NCBI GenBank assembly: GCA_003166955.1
Contig: PMUI01000085.1
Location: 96,854 to 160,853, forward strand
Direction of reading: 5' to 3'
Length of the DNA: 64,000 nucleotides
DNA from: Acidobacterium sp.
GTDB taxonomy: Bacteria; Acidobacteriota; Terriglobia; Terriglobales; Acidobacteriaceae
This document shows positions 1 to 8,099 of this stretch, one piece after another. How positions within the stretch are numbered: position 1 is the first letter of the stretch; the number at the start of each line of letters is the position of its first letter. The translations under genes and the position numbers were made by a program. The notes beneath the pieces were generated by a model. It ran no database searches and was not told the origin of the DNA. It saw only the letters and a program-made list of their open reading frames with translations.

Positions 1-2
1 GA

Positions 3-1193
3 ATGCCGATTCGCCTGAACCTAACTGATGCGCCGGCCGAAGAGCCGAAGGCCGAGCCGAGCCATTCCAACGGCCCGCTGGGCCTGACCGCTGAGGCTCC
101 TCTTCCGGAAGCGTCACCGGAATCGCCCGATCTCGCCGCTCGGCGGGCGCCCGCGTCCAACGGCTCCGGCACGCTGCCAAAGTACCGCCGCAACCGCTAC
201 GAGGGCCTCGACCACACCGATCTGCTGCACATCATCGAGGAGATCGAGGACAACCGCTCGTGGGTCAATCTCCGCGAAAAGCTGTGGATTGCCCTCATCA
301 TCCACATGCTGGTCGCCTGGTACCTGCTGTATGGGCCCAAATACATCTACCACGTCCGCGTCGTCGATCCGTCGGTGATCATGAAGCAGCGGCAGAAGGA
401 CCTGACCTTCCTGGACCTGCCGCCCGACGCGCTGAAGGAAGTGAAGCCGAAGACTCCGGCGCCGCTTTCGGACAAGAGCCGGGTGGCGGAGACGCCGAAG
501 CCGACCCTCGATAAGAAGACCCTGGAGGAGCTGGAAGCCATGCGCCGCGCTGAGCCACCCGCTCCAGCGCCCGAGCCGAGCCAGCGGTTCGCCGCGCCTG
601 GCGCACCGGCGCAGCCTCAGCCGCAGGGCGATCAGCACGAGCCCACTCCGCCCGCGCAGCCGCTGCCGTCAAACAACCAGGCGAAGCTGGAAGCGCCTCC
701 GACGGCGCCGCAACCGAACTTCCGTTCCAGCGCCACCAATCCCAACGATCAGCTGCAGCAGGCGATGCGCCAGGCGATGCAGGGCCGCAACGGCCAATAT
801 GGCGGCGACAGCGGCGCAGGGCTGCCATCGCAGCATTCGGGCATGAACGGCGGAGTCGACATCCTGAGCGACACGATGGGATGGGACTACGGCCCTTACG
901 TGCAGCGCGTGGTGTGGGACACGGAGCATGCCTGGTGGCCGATCATCCCGGAATCGGCGCGGCCGCCGCTCGACAAGCAGGGCAAGGTGATGATCCGGTT
1001 CAAGATTTTTCCGGATGGCAGCGTGAAGGACATGATGCTGGAAGGGCCGTCGGGCGATGTGGCGCTGGATCGCGCGGCGTGGGCCGGGATCACCGGTGCG
1101 GCGCCGTTCCCGCCCATCCCCAGGACGTTCAAGGGGCCGTTTCTGGAACTGCGCTTTTACTTCCTCTACAACATTCGTCCCGGCGAGGAGTGA
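3..1193 (+). CDS. TonB-like energy transducer with one membrane anchor
   Basis: A 396-residue protein. A cytoplasmic N-terminus of about 90 residues is followed by one hydrophobic segment (residues about 94-112), a Pro/Ala/Gln-rich stretch (about 145-260) as in periplasm-spanning TonB linkers, and a C-terminal domain (about 300-390) that looks like a TonB C-terminal fold. TonB proteins pass proton-motive energy from ExbB/ExbD to outer-membrane receptors, and one such receptor is encoded at 25466-27991. The N-terminal extension is longer than in classical TonB. The ATG lies two bases inside the window, so an upstream start cannot be excluded. No ExbB/ExbD gene is visible. Confidence 0.75.
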   Translation: MPIRLNLTDAPAEEPKAEPSHSNGPLGLTAEAPLPEASPESPDLAARRAPASNGSGTLPKYRRNRYEGLDHTDLLHIIEEIEDNRSWVNLREKLWIALIIHMLVAWYLLYGPKYIYHVRVVDPSVIMKQRQKDLTFLDLPPDALKEVKPKTPAPLSDKSRVAETPKPTLDKKTLEELEAMRRAEPPAPAPEPSQRFAAPGAPAQPQPQGDQHEPTPPAQPLPSNNQAKLEAPPTAPQPNFRSSATNPNDQLQQAMRQAMQGRNGQYGGDSGAGLPSQHSGMNGGVDILSDTMGWDYGPYVQRVVWDTEHAWWPIIPESARPPLDKQGKVMIRFKIFPDGSVKDMMLEGPSGDVALDRAAWAGITGAAPFPPIPRTFKGPFLELRFYFLYNIRPGEE

Positions 1194-1217
1194 GGTGGGC
1201 TGGGTGTCGGGGCCAGC

Positions 1218-1349
1218 ATGACTGGGCCTGCCCGGGTGCGCCGCCAGCGGTTGATCGGAATCCTGCTGCTTGCTGTGGGCATTTTGGTGTTCACGTTGCT
1301 GCGCGTCGACTGGCACGGGATTTTTCCGCGGGGGTGGTGGCGCTGGTAG
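1218..1349 (+). CDS. 43-residue predicted single-pass membrane protein
   Basis: A short reading frame starting 24 bases after the TonB-like stop. It has a basic N-terminus with several Arg, a hydrophobic stretch at residues about 12-28, and a Trp-rich tail ending in WWRW. The layout is that of a small bitopic membrane protein. There is no strong Shine-Dalgarno sequence, so it may be translated by coupling to the upstream gene. I do not recognise a family and give no function. It could also be a chance open frame in GC-rich DNA. Confidence 0.4.
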   Translation: MTGPARVRRQRLIGILLLAVGILVFTLLRVDWHGIFPRGWWRW

Positions 1350-1359
1350 GAAAATCGCC

Positions 1360-1388
1360 TTGCTTCCCGATACACAAAGAATTAAGAT
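1360..1388 (+). promoter_or_regulatory. Sigma-70-like promoter of vapBC
   Basis: TTGCTT (1360-1365) and TAAGAT (1383-1388) are separated by exactly 17 bases, 21 bases before the vapB start. The surroundings are AT-rich compared with the window, as expected for a promoter. Confidence 0.6.
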
Positions 1389-1409
1389 TTATACACATCG
1401 GAGCCGAGC

Positions 1410-1613
1410 ATGCGAACCAACATCGACATTGACGACAAGCTTATGGCCGAAGCCATGCGATCCACCGGCGCGCCCACCAAGAAGGCGGCCGTCGAGGAGG
1501 CTTTGCGGTTGCTCGTCCAGACCCGTGCTCAGACCTCAATTCGGCGTCTCCGCGGGAAAGTGAAATGGGAGGGCGATCTCGAGCAGTCGAGACGCAGCCG
1601 CTTTATCGAATAG
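1410..1613 (+). CDS. vapB: VapB-type antitoxin
   Basis: A 67-residue protein. Its N-terminal MRTNIDIDDKL strand followed by two helices is the ribbon-helix-helix pattern of VapB antitoxins. The C-terminal half is charged and would be the toxin-binding tail. A GGAG ribosome-binding site lies about 8 bases upstream of the ATG. The gene ends 6 bases before vapC, the usual bicistronic arrangement. By family, it neutralises VapC and represses the operon by binding DNA. Confidence 0.88.
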   Translation: MRTNIDIDDKLMAEAMRSTGAPTKKAAVEEALRLLVQTRAQTSIRRLRGKVKWEGDLEQSRRSRFIE

Positions 1614-1619
1614 CACGTC

Positions 1620-2015
1620 ATGGTCATCGTCGACTCGAGTGTGTGGATCGATTACTTCGCCGATTCCAGAAATCCCCAGACCGATTGGCTTGATCGTCAA
1701 TTGGGCTTGCAGCCGGTCGGTCTGATCGACCTGATTCTCTGCGAAGTGCTCCAGGGGGTCAGGGAAGAGTTCACCTTTGCTCAAGTCAGGCGTGAATTGC
1801 TGAATTTCCCGGTTTTCAACGCGGGAGGGTCCCATGTCGCGATCGCGGCGGCCCGCAACTACAGGTTCCTTCGTCAAAAGGGAAACACCGTCCGCAAAAC
1901 CATCGATTGCCTGATCGCTACGTATTGCATCGAGTCGGGGGGCGCGCTTTTGCACCGTGACCGCGACTTCGATCCATTTGAGAAGTATCTGGGACTCCGC
2001 GTCATTCACCCGTAA
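1620..2015 (+). CDS. vapC: VapC-type PIN-domain ribonuclease toxin
   Basis: A 131-residue PIN-domain protein of normal length. The metal-binding acidic residues are in place: D5 in IVDSSVWID, E42 in CEVLQG, D96 in KTIDCLIA, and D114/D116 near the end. VapC toxins cleave tRNA or rRNA. The gene is intact and coupled to vapB, so the module looks functional. The RNA target cannot be read from the sequence. Confidence 0.9.
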   Translation: MVIVDSSVWIDYFADSRNPQTDWLDRQLGLQPVGLIDLILCEVLQGVREEFTFAQVRRELLNFPVFNAGGSHVAIAAARNYRFLRQKGNTVRKTIDCLIATYCIESGGALLHRDRDFDPFEKYLGLRVIHP

Positions 2016-2108
2016 TCGATCCGGCGCTGGCGAAAAATTCAACCGCAATCCCCGGAGTGTCGCGCGGCGTGCTGTCTGCGATCCTCATTTCTGAGAGGTG
2101 CGAGTACG

Positions 2109-3158
2109 ATGAACACAGCCGCCATGCTTTCTGAAGATCAGGCCTGGGCCGCGGTTCTGGCCCGCGATCCCGCAGCGGATGCGGAGATGGTCTACGCCGT
2201 CACCACCACTGGCGTTTTTTGCCGGCCCACCTGCCCAAGCCGGCGGCCTGCTCGTGGCAATGTCGTGTTTTTCGCCGATCCCGCTACGGCGACGAGCGCC
2301 GGTTACCGGCCTTGCCGCCGCTGCCTGCCGCACCAGCGCCATATTGACGCCGGCCTCGTGGAGGTCATCTCAACCAGCCTGCAGCGCGATCGCCAGGTCA
2401 CCCTGGCTGAGCTGGCTCGCATGACGGGCCGCAGCCCGTTCACCATCGAGCGCACCTTCAAGCGCGTCCTCGGTCTCACCCCCGCGCAGTATCAGCGCCA
2501 GCGCCGAGCAGCCTCGTTTCGCAACGAGCTGACCACCGGCTCGGCGCGCGTCACCGATGCCATCTACGACGCGGGCTACTCGGGCCCAGGCCGCGCGTAT
2601 GAGAACACGCAGCTCGGCATGGCGCCCGGGGAGTATCGTGCCGGGGGGCGCGACGCGCGGATCGGCTACACCATCGGAGACAGTCCGCTGGGCAAGCTGC
2701 TCATCGCCGCAACCGAGCGCGGGCTTTGTTCCGTGATCCTCGGCGACAGCGACGCTCAGCTCACGCGCCAGTTGCGCACGCAGTTTCCTCTGGCTCAGAT
2801 TCGACTGGAACCGCGGCTCGAACCGCACCTCGGCGAAGTGCTGTCGCAGTTCACCGAACATCCAGCGGCGCTCGATTTGCCGCTCGACCTGCGCGCGACC
2901 GCATTCCAGATGCGGGTTTGGGAGGCACTGCGGCGAATTCCGCGCGGAGAGACGCGCAGCTACGCGCAACTGGCGGCATCATTGGGACAGCCGACCGCGG
3001 TGCGCGCCGTGGCTCGCGCCTGCGCGACGAATCCGGTCGCGGTCGTGATCCCGTGCCATCGCGTCATTGGCAGCGATGGCAAACTCACGGGCTATCGCTG
3101 GGGTGTGGAGCGGAAGAAGAAGCTGCTGGAGTTGGAGGGCGCGACGCTCGCGCGCTGA
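2109..3158 (+). CDS. ada: Ada: alkylation-response regulator and O6-methylguanine-DNA methyltransferase
   Basis: A 349-residue three-domain protein, close to the size of E. coli Ada. The N-terminal zinc domain carries Cys38, Cys42, Cys69 and Cys72. Cys38 is the methylphosphotriester acceptor by family analogy. An AraC-type helix-turn-helix follows (about 85-180), then a methyltransferase domain with the active-site PCHRV motif at Cys316. The methylated protein activates alkylation-repair genes and repairs O6-methylguanine directly. A GAGGTG ribosome-binding site precedes the ATG. No alkB or other partner is adjacent. Confidence 0.95.
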   Translation: MNTAAMLSEDQAWAAVLARDPAADAEMVYAVTTTGVFCRPTCPSRRPARGNVVFFADPATATSAGYRPCRRCLPHQRHIDAGLVEVISTSLQRDRQVTLAELARMTGRSPFTIERTFKRVLGLTPAQYQRQRRAASFRNELTTGSARVTDAIYDAGYSGPGRAYENTQLGMAPGEYRAGGRDARIGYTIGDSPLGKLLIAATERGLCSVILGDSDAQLTRQLRTQFPLAQIRLEPRLEPHLGEVLSQFTEHPAALDLPLDLRATAFQMRVWEALRRIPRGETRSYAQLAASLGQPTAVRAVARACATNPVAVVIPCHRVIGSDGKLTGYRWGVERKKKLLELEGATLAR

Positions 3159-3216
3159 TCACACAGAGGAGGATTGCCGATCACTGACTCACTGATTTGA
3201 TCACCCGCTTTTCCTG

Positions 3217-3237
3217 CACCCTGTGCCCTGCACCCTG
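3217..3237. repeat. Heptad tandem array, three units
   Basis: Three consecutive seven-base units (CACCCTG, TGCCCTG, CACCCTG) in the ada / DUF4397 spacer. Member of the dispersed heptad family described in the findings. Confidence 0.65.
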
Positions 3238-3241
3238 CGAA

Positions 3242-3955
3242 TCAGTTCAGATCGTTCCCCACCGTCACCGTCACCGGTGGATCCTTCGTCAACTGCGCAT
3301 CCATGATCAACACGGTGCGGACCTGGCCGGCGACGAACTGAAACTGGGTGCTCGTGTATGGCGTGGTGATGACACCGGTGGGAGTGATGACAATGGTGTA
3401 CTGACCGGCCATCACGTTCACGTAGCCTTCCACCGACTGCGGCGCCACGTTCGTGAAAAGCGGCTTCGCGCCGGCCAGCGTGCCGTTTGCGGCAACAATA
3501 TAAATGTCTACTGCGCCGGCTTTGATGGCCTGTTGCAGGAACCGGATCGAGAAGTATCCGGCGGGCGCGGCGATGGCCTGGTCGTTCAGGATGGTGGCTG
3601 TGTATCCGGTGCCCAGGTCGGTGATAAAGACGGAATGCTGCTCGGAGACGAGGAAGTCTCCCTGGGCCGAGGCGGTGAATTTGGTCGTGCCCGCCGGAAA
3701 GACATACGCGGTTGTGTTTTCCGGCGGCAGGAAAGCGTAGTTGGTAAAGGTGGCCGCGCCGATGTTGGTGGCGATGGGCGTCGTGGCCACATCGACGTCG
3801 ACCGCGGGCGCGTTATAGGAGGCGTCGATCACCCGCACCTGGGTCTGTGAGGGAAGGGAACTTTGCACGCTCTGGCATCCGAACAGGGGCAGTGCGGCCA
3901 GAGCCGCGGTCGCGGCGATGCGCGTCCAGACCTGCTTGCGATGCACGACTGCCAT
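3242..3955 (-). CDS. DUF4397-domain lipoprotein
   Basis: Using the ATG at 3955 the protein has 237 residues. It begins with a basic stretch, a hydrophobic segment and a lipobox ending LPLFGC, so it should be a signal-peptidase II lipoprotein. The body contains RVIDASYNAPAVDV and further beta-rich segments typical of DUF4397, a cell-envelope domain of unknown function. The frame stays open to 4234, but the lipobox position argues for this start. It is divergent from the toxin-antitoxin pair that follows. Confidence 0.75.
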   Translation of the reverse strand: MAVVHRKQVWTRIAATAALAALPLFGCQSVQSSLPSQTQVRVIDASYNAPAVDVDVATTPIATNIGAATFTNYAFLPPENTTAYVFPAGTTKFTASAQGDFLVSEQHSVFITDLGTGYTATILNDQAIAAPAGYFSIRFLQQAIKAGAVDIYIVAANGTLAGAKPLFTNVAPQSVEGYVNVMAGQYTIVITPTGVITTPYTSTQFQFVAGQVRTVLIMDAQLTKDPPVTVTVGNDLN

Positions 3956-4193
3956 ATCCGGAATTTGCCGTCCAAGAGGGTGGAAGATTGCTCTCATCTT
4001 AATAGCGCGCGTTGCGGTTCGAGCAGGAATCCGCCTGTTTGCGCCTGCCACAAATGGGTTAACGATACCGCACGTTGGGGCCAATTTCCGCTGACCAAAG
4101 TACCTGGGCGGTAATGGCACCGTGGTGAATGATCCGAAGCCGGAAGCTGGGGCACGAATCAGCCAGGATACAGAAAGTCCTGACTGTGCTAAA

Positions 4194-4523
4194 ATGGGCT
4201 CCGTGGGCAGAAAACCGCCATCCGGTCGCACCACGACGATTGAAATCCATCGTCTCAGGGGGAAGAGAAAAGGGGCGCTGCTGAAGGAACAGGTCTGGGT
4301 TGAGGACGGCGGTGTAGTTGCTTACAGTCTCGCGTACATCAACCTGAGGATCTGTTCTGTAGACAACGGCCGCGTGCTGGGATACGACAACAGCCACGAA
4401 TATCATCACCGGCACTTCATGGGAAAAGCACAAGCCATCGAGTTTACGACGTATGCTGCCGTGGCAGAGCGATTCATCGCTGAAGTCCACGAACTCTGGA
4501 GGATCGAAGATGAAGAAGACTAG
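4194..4523 (+). CDS. TumE-like (DUF6516) putative toxin
   Basis: A 109-residue protein from the ATG at 4194; the frame stays open back to 4122. The motif RVLGYDNSHEYHHRHFMG resembles the Asp-Asn-x-x-His-His core of the TumE/DUF6516 family, described as the toxin half of small two-gene modules. The downstream helix-turn-helix gene overlaps by 14 bases, supporting one operon. The sequence TGTGCTAAAAT just before the start could be a -10 region, giving a very short leader. The family assignment is from memory of the motif. Confidence 0.65.
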   Translation: MGSVGRKPPSGRTTTIEIHRLRGKRKGALLKEQVWVEDGGVVAYSLAYINLRICSVDNGRVLGYDNSHEYHHRHFMGKAQAIEFTTYAAVAERFIAEVHELWRIEDEED

Positions 4524-4887
4524 AGTCAGCATCGCAACCGGCAGCGCCGGCGAGTTCTTCGACCGCGTTCGGGAGCACGCCGGGAAGCTGGATCGGGGCG
4601 AGAGCTTCCCCGCTGCAATCACGATCACCTTTGAGGATCCGGAGGATCTGTTGAAGGTTCTGACAGCGGAGCGTGTTCGTCTGCTGCGCCGAGCCAGGGC
4701 GGGGTCGGTCCCCATCTCCGATCTGGCCTCCGGCCTCCGGCGGGATGTTCGAGCGGTCAGCCGCGATGTGGGCCTTCTCGAAAGAGCGGGGCTGTTGCGC
4801 ACGCATTATCGGCCTAACCCTGGACACGGCAGGATCAGAATCGTAGAACCTGTAGCGCGGGAATATCGGCTGACTGCCAGCCTGTAA
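4510..4887 (+). CDS. TumA-like winged-helix putative antitoxin
   Basis: A 125-residue protein. The N-terminal half contains ITFEDPEDLLKVLTAERVRL, which matches the lead-in of HVO_A0114/TumA-type regulators. A winged helix-turn-helix follows (about residues 58-110, with RRDVRAVSRDVGLLERAGLL). The start at 4510 has a GGAGG ribosome-binding site 6 bases upstream and lies inside the end of the upstream gene. By context it would bind the promoter and counteract the upstream toxin-like protein. Basic C-terminus. Confidence 0.65.
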   Translation: MKKTRVSIATGSAGEFFDRVREHAGKLDRGESFPAAITITFEDPEDLLKVLTAERVRLLRRARAGSVPISDLASGLRRDVRAVSRDVGLLERAGLLRTHYRPNPGHGRIRIVEPVAREYRLTASL

Positions 4888-4953
4888 CGATCCCATCCGG
4901 GCAGAGCGGTGCCTGGCTGCTGGGCTGTCCCTCTGCGTATACTGCTCACACTT

Positions 4954-5571
4954 ATGTTCTGTGTCACGCTCCGCAGCACCGGGAAGATCGCTTTGCCCGT
5001 CGTCCTTGCCCTGGCTGCAACAGGGTTCGCCCAAACCGCAACTCCGGCTCCGCAGGTTCCCGCGTCTTCCGCTTCTGCGCCGGTCAACACTGCAGCGCCA
5101 AAGATCGAAGATCGGAACGCGTTCATCGTTGTGGGCGTGACGGTGCGCACGAACAATGCGAAGGAAGCAGGCGGCCAGGGAGAGATTCCACAGATTTGGC
5201 AGAACGCCATGCAGAACGGCGTGCTGGAGTCGATCCCGAACAAGACCGGCGACGGCCTGGTGGTGGTTTACAGCGACTACGCCAGCGACAACACCGGCGA
5301 CTACAACTACACGCTGGGCTATCGGGTGACGTCCGCTGACAAGGTGCCTGCGGGCATGGTGGCGAAGACGATCCACGCGGGCAAGTATGCGGCGCTGACC
5401 TCCGAGCAGGGACCGCCGCAGGTGGTGATCCCCGCGCTTTGGCAGCATATTGCGGAGATGACGCCGCAGCAGCTGGGCGGGGTGCGGGCGTACGTGACGG
5501 ACTTCGAGACGTTCGGGAATATCGTCGACTGGGGCAGCATGCAGATGACCGCGCATATTGGATTGAAGTAA
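4954..5571 (+). CDS. Secreted GyrI-like / effector-binding domain protein
   Basis: From the ATG at 4954 the product has 205 residues. It starts with a signal peptide (hydrophobic core ALPVVLALAAT, likely cleavage after GFAQ) and a short Ala/Pro linker. The rest resembles the AraC effector-binding (GyrI-like) fold, with features such as AGKYAALTSEQGPP and a C-terminal aromatic/acidic strand. Such domains bind small hydrophobic ligands. An exported stand-alone version has no assigned function. An upstream in-frame start at 4909 is possible but would weaken the signal peptide. Confidence 0.7.
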   Translation: MFCVTLRSTGKIALPVVLALAATGFAQTATPAPQVPASSASAPVNTAAPKIEDRNAFIVVGVTVRTNNAKEAGGQGEIPQIWQNAMQNGVLESIPNKTGDGLVVVYSDYASDNTGDYNYTLGYRVTSADKVPAGMVAKTIHAGKYAALTSEQGPPQVVIPALWQHIAEMTPQQLGGVRAYVTDFETFGNIVDWGSMQMTAHIGLK

Positions 5572-5622
5572 ACGGCTCCGGAGTTTTGCAGCGGGACTGG
5601 ATTGCGTACCTTCGGTGATCTG

Positions 5623-5650
5623 TACCCTGGACCCTAAACCTAATACCCTG
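5623..5650. repeat. Heptad tandem array before thrS
   Basis: Four consecutive seven-base units (TACCCTG, GACCCTA, AACCTAA, TACCCTG) ending 5 bases before the thrS ATG, so the array occupies the translation-initiation region of an essential gene. No Shine-Dalgarno sequence is visible beside it. Confidence 0.65.
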
Positions 5651-5655
5651 CTTTT

Positions 5656-7680
5656 ATGAGTTCGATACAGGTTCAGCTTCCCGACGGATCGGTGCGCGAG
5701 GTTCCGTCCGGCACAACGTCTTTGTCCATTGCTGAGAGTATTTCGCCACGGCTGGCGCAGGCCTCGGTAGTTGCGCGGATTCGGCCTTTGCAAGCCGCGC
5801 CGGTGGCGGTTGCGGCCGCCGAGGGCAGTGAGGCAGCGATGTATGGCGTCGAAGACACGCACGCCGAGCGCCTGGTAGATTTGACGACGCCGCTGACCGA
5901 GGACGTCGCTCTGCAATTGCTGACGGAAAAGGCCCCGGAAGCGCTGAAGGTGCTGCGCCACTCCGCCGCGCACGTGCTGGCGACCGCGGTGACGGAGTTG
6001 TTTCCGGAAACGAAGCTGGGCCACGGTCCGGCGACGGAGACAGGGTTCTTCTATGACTTTTGGCGGCCGACGCCCTTCACGCCCGAGGATCTGAAGCTGA
6101 TCGAGGGGCGGATGGCGGAGGTGACGGCGCGGGATGAGAAGTTCGTACGCGAACAAGAGCCGAGGGAGAAGGGACTCGAGGAGTTCAAGACCGGCAACGA
6201 CTTTATGAAGGTTCATTTCGTGGAGAAATTCACGAAGCCGGGCGAGGAGATTTCGCTTTATCGTAACGGGAAGTTTGTGGATTTCTGCCGCGGGCCGCAT
6301 GTGCCGTCGACGGGTCGCGTGAAGGCGTTCAAGGTGATGAGCCTCTCGGGCGCGTACTGGCTGGGGGACGACAAGAATCCGCAGCTGCAGCGGATTTATG
6401 GGACGGCGTTTTTCTCAAAGAAGGATCTGGACGAATATCTGGAGCGGATCGAGGACGCCAAACGGCGGGATCACCGGCGGCTGGGCAAGGAGCTGGAGCT
6501 GTTCACGGTCAGCGAAGAAGTCGGAGCGGGGCTGCCGCTGTGGCTGCCGAAGGGAGCGACGATTCGGAGGCTGCTGGAGGACTACATCCTCGGCCTGGAG
6601 CGTGAACTGGGGTATCAGCATGTCTACACGCCGGACCTGGCGAAGGTGGATTTGTACAAACGCTCCGGCCACTGGGCGCATTACCACGAGGACATGTTCC
6701 CGCCCATGGATCTTGAGACGGAGCAGATGGTGCTGCGGCCAATGAACTGTCCGCACCACATCCTGGTGTATGAATCGAAGCTGCGCAGCTATCGCGATCT
6801 GCCGGTGCGGCTGGCGGAGTTGGGCACCATGTACCGCTACGAGCGCTCCGGCGTGCTGAGCGGGTTGAGCCGGGTGCGGTGCATGACCCTGAACGACGCG
6901 CACATCTTCTGCAGTCCGGACCAGATCAAGGAAGAATTCTCGAATGTGATGAAGCTGGTGGAGCGCACGTATAAGGACCTGGGCATTACGAAGTACAGCT
7001 ACCGGCTCTCGCTGCGGGACAAGAAGAACAAAGAGAAGTACGTCGATAACGACGCGATGTGGGAGCTGGGCGAGCGCGAGCTGAGGGAGGCGCTCGATGC
7101 GCTGGGTCTGCAGTATCGGGAGAGCCCGGGCGATGCCGCGTTCTATGGGCCGAAGCTGGATATTCAACTGGCCGACGTGATGGGTCATGAGGAGACATAC
7201 TCGACGGTGCAGGTGGATTTCCATCTGCCCAGCCAGTTTGGGCTGAAGTACACGGCAGCGGACGGAACGCAGCCGCGGCCGGTGATGATCCATCGCGCGA
7301 TTATCAGCACGATGGAGCGGATGGTGTCGTATCTGATCGAGCTGTACGCGGGGGCGTTTCCGCTGTGGCTGGCGCCGGTGCAAGCGGGGTTGGTGCCGAT
7401 CAGCGAGCGGCATCAGGAGTATGCGAAGAAAGTACAGCAGCGGTTACAAAAGGCGGGGTTGCGGGTGGAGTTGGACGCGCGCAACGAGAAAATGAACGCG
7501 AAGATCCGCGACTTGACGATGCAGAAGATTCCTTACGTGCTGGTGATGGGCGACAAGGAAGAGTCGAGCGAAGCGGTGAGCGTGCGCACGCGCGGCAAGG
7601 GCGATCAGGGGTCGATGCCGCTGGAGCAGTTTGTGGCGCAGGCGCAGGAGATGGTGGCGACGAAGAAGATCGAGCTGTGA
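5656..7680 (+). CDS. thrS: Threonine--tRNA ligase
   Basis: A 674-residue protein with the full bacterial ThrRS layout: N-terminal TGS domain (about 1-85), editing domain with HSAAH (about 95-270), class II catalytic core with the zinc-binding MNCPHH motif near residue 365 and GAFPLWLAPVQ near the end of the core, and a C-terminal anticodon-binding domain. It charges tRNA-Thr and edits Ser-tRNA-Thr. It is apparently monocistronic. Long open frames on the opposite strand over this gene are GC-rich shadows. Confidence 0.97.
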   Translation: MSSIQVQLPDGSVREVPSGTTSLSIAESISPRLAQASVVARIRPLQAAPVAVAAAEGSEAAMYGVEDTHAERLVDLTTPLTEDVALQLLTEKAPEALKVLRHSAAHVLATAVTELFPETKLGHGPATETGFFYDFWRPTPFTPEDLKLIEGRMAEVTARDEKFVREQEPREKGLEEFKTGNDFMKVHFVEKFTKPGEEISLYRNGKFVDFCRGPHVPSTGRVKAFKVMSLSGAYWLGDDKNPQLQRIYGTAFFSKKDLDEYLERIEDAKRRDHRRLGKELELFTVSEEVGAGLPLWLPKGATIRRLLEDYILGLERELGYQHVYTPDLAKVDLYKRSGHWAHYHEDMFPPMDLETEQMVLRPMNCPHHILVYESKLRSYRDLPVRLAELGTMYRYERSGVLSGLSRVRCMTLNDAHIFCSPDQIKEEFSNVMKLVERTYKDLGITKYSYRLSLRDKKNKEKYVDNDAMWELGERELREALDALGLQYRESPGDAAFYGPKLDIQLADVMGHEETYSTVQVDFHLPSQFGLKYTAADGTQPRPVMIHRAIISTMERMVSYLIELYAGAFPLWLAPVQAGLVPISERHQEYAKKVQQRLQKAGLRVELDARNEKMNAKIRDLTMQKIPYVLVMGDKEESSEAVSVRTRGKGDQGSMPLEQFVAQAQEMVATKKIEL

Positions 7681-7713
7681 TGGGGCGCAAGGCCGATCGG
7701 AATCACCACAATT

Positions 7714-7730
7714 TGTCGCAAAACGCGACA
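7714..7730. promoter_or_regulatory. Perfect inverted repeat TGTCGC-N5-GCGACA
   Basis: Six-base arms with a five-base AT-rich centre, about 110 bases upstream of the small gene at 7842. The symmetry suits a dimeric repressor site. No regulator can be named. Confidence 0.35.
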
Positions 7731-7841
7731 CCTCTCCCACGAAGGTTTCGCCGAGGAAGCACGACCTGGTCTCGCGTGCGGAATGCTTCACCGCTAGAAT
7801 CGGCAGCAGACGAAAAGACCTTAGCTGCCTGACGAGGAATC

Positions 7842-8099
7842 ATGCTTCTGCGCCCCGATCCCGACCCGATTCGAGTGAGCGAACGATTTCGCCTCACCCT
7901 GGAGTCCACGATCCTCGAACTGGAAGCGGGAGCGGCGCGCGACGAGCGGATCCTGCCGCTGCTGGAGGATGAGGATCATCGCCGGCGCCAGCGGCTTCTG
8001 GTGGCGGCTCAACTGGAGCGGGCTTTCCGTCTGCGCGATCTGCTCGCCAGGACCGCTCGCCAGCCCGAGAGGAACCGCCTGACGGTTCAACCTTACTGA
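7842..8099 (+). CDS. Small hypothetical protein, 85 residues, helical and charged
   Basis: The ATG is preceded by GAGGAATC, a reasonable ribosome-binding site. The product is rich in Arg, Glu and Leu (for example RRRQRLLVAAQLERAFRLRD), predicts as mostly helix, and lacks a signal peptide or membrane segment. Its last bases overlap the end of the convergent YXWGXW gene by 7 bases. I do not recognise a family. Confidence 0.5.
   Translation: MLLRPDPDPIRVSERFRLTLESTILELEAGAARDERILPLLEDEDHRRRQRLLVAAQLERAFRLRDLLARTARQPERNRLTVQPY

Noticed and set aside
4474..6300. A 608-codon open frame on the minus strand
   Set aside because: It lies opposite the TumA-like, GyrI-like and thrS genes, has Arg/His/Leu-rich composition typical of antisense frames in GC-rich DNA, and shows no domain.
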